Part shown: positions 30,204 through 32,293 of the stretch, one piece after another
Layout of the letters: each line of letters opens with the position of its first letter
How positions within the stretch are numbered: position 1 is the first letter of the stretch
DNA from: Acrasis kona
Taxonomy: Eukaryota > Heterolobosea > Eutetramitea > Acrasida > Acrasidae
NCBI GenBank assembly: GCA_026419775.2
Contig: JAOPGA020000660.1
Location: 1 to 32,293, forward strand
DNA length: 32,293 bases
Reading direction: 5' to 3'
Notes under the pieces: model-generated
The model's input: the letters and a program-made list of their open reading frames with translations, nothing else
Told to the model about the DNA's origin: nothing
Database searches by the model: none
Program-made: the position numbers and the translations under genes

Positions 30204-32190
30204 ATGATCGCTGACAATTCATTCACTTTTGTCCAATGTGATGGATTGATGTTGTCTCCAATTAGAAGACAGCAGAATACAACATTTGAAACACCAACAT
30301 CCAACAAGAGAAAGAATCTTTTCTCACCGGGTATTTGTATTGTGTGCAAACGATAGATGATGAAAAAGACAAACAACCAAAAGTATTGTTCAAAAGATTG
30401 TAGCCTTGCTGGAAAAAGAGGACGTTGTGGATTGAAATCAATACAACTTGAAGAAGAAAGTGAAATAGATACAAGTTTAACAAATTCAAGTCATCTGGAC
30501 ACATCCCTCCTTTCACTTGCCGATTTGGATGTCTCAGGGGATTTAAATACCTCAAATTCGTCGAATGTCAATCAATCAACAATGTCATTGAACGAATCCA
30601 CAGACCAGCCAAGAAAACGAACAAAGCAACCACTACAAATAAATCCCCTCCAGTCACTGTATCATGATCACCATAGGAAGTCAAATGTATTTAAAAAGCT
30701 AGATGAGATTTTTGAATATATATGTGGAGATCCCAATGATATTGAGACACTATTTAGAGACTACGGCCGACACAAAAAATGGATTTCGCTTACTGATAAT
30801 CAAGTACAAACAGATGTCATCTCAAATATATCTAATCAATTAAAAAATGACTTTCCTCAGAATAGCCCTATCCGCAAAGAGATGTATCACTTTTTATATG
30901 ATGCAACAGGGAGGGATCAGAAGGTTACAACAAAGCTTTTTGGTTGTACTTCAAAATATTTAAGAGCGGCTATCAAACAAGATATCATTCATCTTTACAA
31001 AAAGCAAGTTACTGGATTTAGTCACAAGATCTCAGGACCAAGTTCCAAAAGATGTTGTTGCTAATTTTGTTATGGATCACTGCCATCAAAGTAGTTATCG
31101 ATGTGTGACAGTTCGTGTTAACAAGACAAAAATCAAAAAGCCTGTTTATTACCGTGATTGTAGTATTGAGCAATTATGGAAGAAGTTCAAAGAAGAAAAT
31201 GATCATAATATCAGCAGAACTGCTTTTTTTGATAATATCCCTGAAGAGCTTCGTATTCTTCCATCACGGGAATGTTGCTGTGAAGAGTGTATAAATATAA
31301 AGTCACTGAAAGAGAAGGTTGCTGAACAGAAAACTCTTCATTCTGATTGTGATCAAGGTGTTGATTGTACTTGTACCCAAGGTTGCATTGTTGATACTGT
31401 TACAAAAAAAGAACATAAGAAGAACTTATTGTCACTCGCATCAAAAATAAGCTCACACCTTGATCTTGTTGTCCATCAAGCTGATTATGCTCGTGAACTT
31501 AAAAACAATTTAAATGTAGATGATGTATATATAGTTATAGATTTTACATTTCTTATAAAGGGCGACAAGCGATTAATGACTCAAAATAGCTGGTTCAACA
31601 AAAGTTGTTTCCAACTATTTATTTGTGTGGTAATTAAAAAAGCAACTGTGGCGCAAGTAAATGGAAAGTCTTATACACAACGTTTTTTAGATTTTATTGC
31701 GGAGGATAAGTTTTCAGCAAATTCCTCTTTTGTACAGTTGTCATGGGAGAAAATGATAAGTGAAGGTTTATTGGAAGGTAAAAAAAGATTTATTATACAG
31801 TCTGATGGTACTGGGAAGCATTTCAAGCAACGTCATACTCTTATATTTTTCTGTATTTTAAAAATGAATAGGCCAGATCTCTATATAGAGTGGAACTTTA
31901 CAGTGACAGCACATGGGAAAGGTGCATCTGATGCTCATGCTGCATGTGTCAAGTATTTGAGCAGACAAAAAAAACTGAAAGATGTTGAATTTGATTCAAT
32001 TGAGAAGTACATTGATGTTATCCGAGGTATAGAGTATACAAATATTGACAATGTATCTCTAGACCTTGTAACAGTACCAAACTAAACAATCTAGTAACCA
32101 AATTCAAGGAACAAGATCCTTTCATCAATTTATTTTTGAATTTTTTTATAAATCGCATTCTGCGACAAGCTTTATTAGAAATTATTTACA
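30204..32190 (+). mobile_element. DDE-like DNA transposon, longer copy, family not identified
   Basis: Coding runs from ATG 30204 through a Ser/Thr-rich start, CIVCKR...KYCSKDC (a zinc site; a TAG lies between its halves at 30355), a long frame 30357-31064, then a frame change near 31030 and the frame 31072-32085, with further homologous coding to about 32190 in another frame. The C-terminal half has a Cys cluster (ECCCEECINI, DCTCTQGC) and three acidic positions arranged like an RNase-H-fold transposase: VIDFTFLIKGD, QSDGTGKHFK and HGKGASDAHA. The 10984-11510 relic is a second copy. The family is unnamed to me, and terminal repeats were not found (the window ends at 32293). Confidence 0.6.
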
Positions 32191-32215
32191 TATGTATAAA
32201 TGACTCTATATAGCT

Positions 32216-32275
32216 GAAGGTCCGCCTAGCTTGGCGGATTTGATGGCATGGGTTGCGCAGCGCGCGTGCCAGATG
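32216..32275. other. GC-rich double hairpin at the window edge
   Basis: TCCGCC-TAGCTT-GGCGGA (32221-32238) forms a perfect 6-bp stem. GGCATG (32245-32250) can pair with CGTGCC (about 32265-32270). It stands out against AT-rich flanks and could be a transposon end or a structured RNA; the window ends too soon to tell. Confidence 0.35.
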
Positions 32276-32293
32276 GAGTAAGAGGTTTCCATC

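Overview
The window is eukaryotic, AT-rich and dense in transposable elements. The best diagnostic is the gene structure. At least eight host-like genes become open, sensible proteins only after GT-AG introns of about 21-61 nt are removed, and five of them have an AATAAA signal that overlaps the stop codon. A BRCA1/BARD1-type BRCT pair, an SWT1-type PIN nuclease, a PPR protein and several LINEs fit a small-genome animal or close relative. Tiny introns of this kind are known from dicyemids, for example, but that placement is only an inference. All gene models here are hand-made.

Region 1 (1-4.7 kb) is mostly host genes. On the minus strand there are a small, probably mitochondrial PPR protein, an unrecognised 108-residue protein, and a 647-residue BRCT-BRCT-FHA-PIN protein split by one 41-nt intron. 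Diverging from the last is a 66-residue basic protein on the plus strand with a 24-nt intron.

Region 2 (4.7-11 kb) is a long LINE (LINE-A) with a complete ORF1 and an ATGA overlap into ORF2 (APE endonuclease, reverse transcriptase, RNase H, zinc knuckle). ORF2 is broken once inside the RT. Region 3 (11-19 kb) holds a relic of a DDE-like transposase, a tRNA-like half, a 5'-truncated LINE-B (RT, RNase H, zinc knuckle), a decayed paralogue of a 2OG-oxygenase-like gene, and two small host genes. One of these is a five-exon Asn/Lys-rich gene frameshifted by a 31-bp tandem duplication. A second, nearly identical LINE-B 3' end follows and truncates a plus-strand gene.

Region 4 (19.2-24.5 kb) is bounded by an inverted repeat of about 122 bp. 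It contains a MULE-like SWIM-finger transposase relic, a LINE-A 3' stub, a four-exon 2OG-Fe(II) oxygenase-like gene and an Ulp1-like cysteine protease gene. This may be one large transposon with cargo, or a chance assembly. Region 5 (24.5-32.3 kb) holds a small gene sharing its C-terminus with the gene at 19.2 kb, a six-exon Cys-rich gene of unknown function cut by a LINE-B relative, a Crypton-type tyrosine-recombinase element carrying a foldback MITE, and a second, longer copy of the DDE-like element of region 3.
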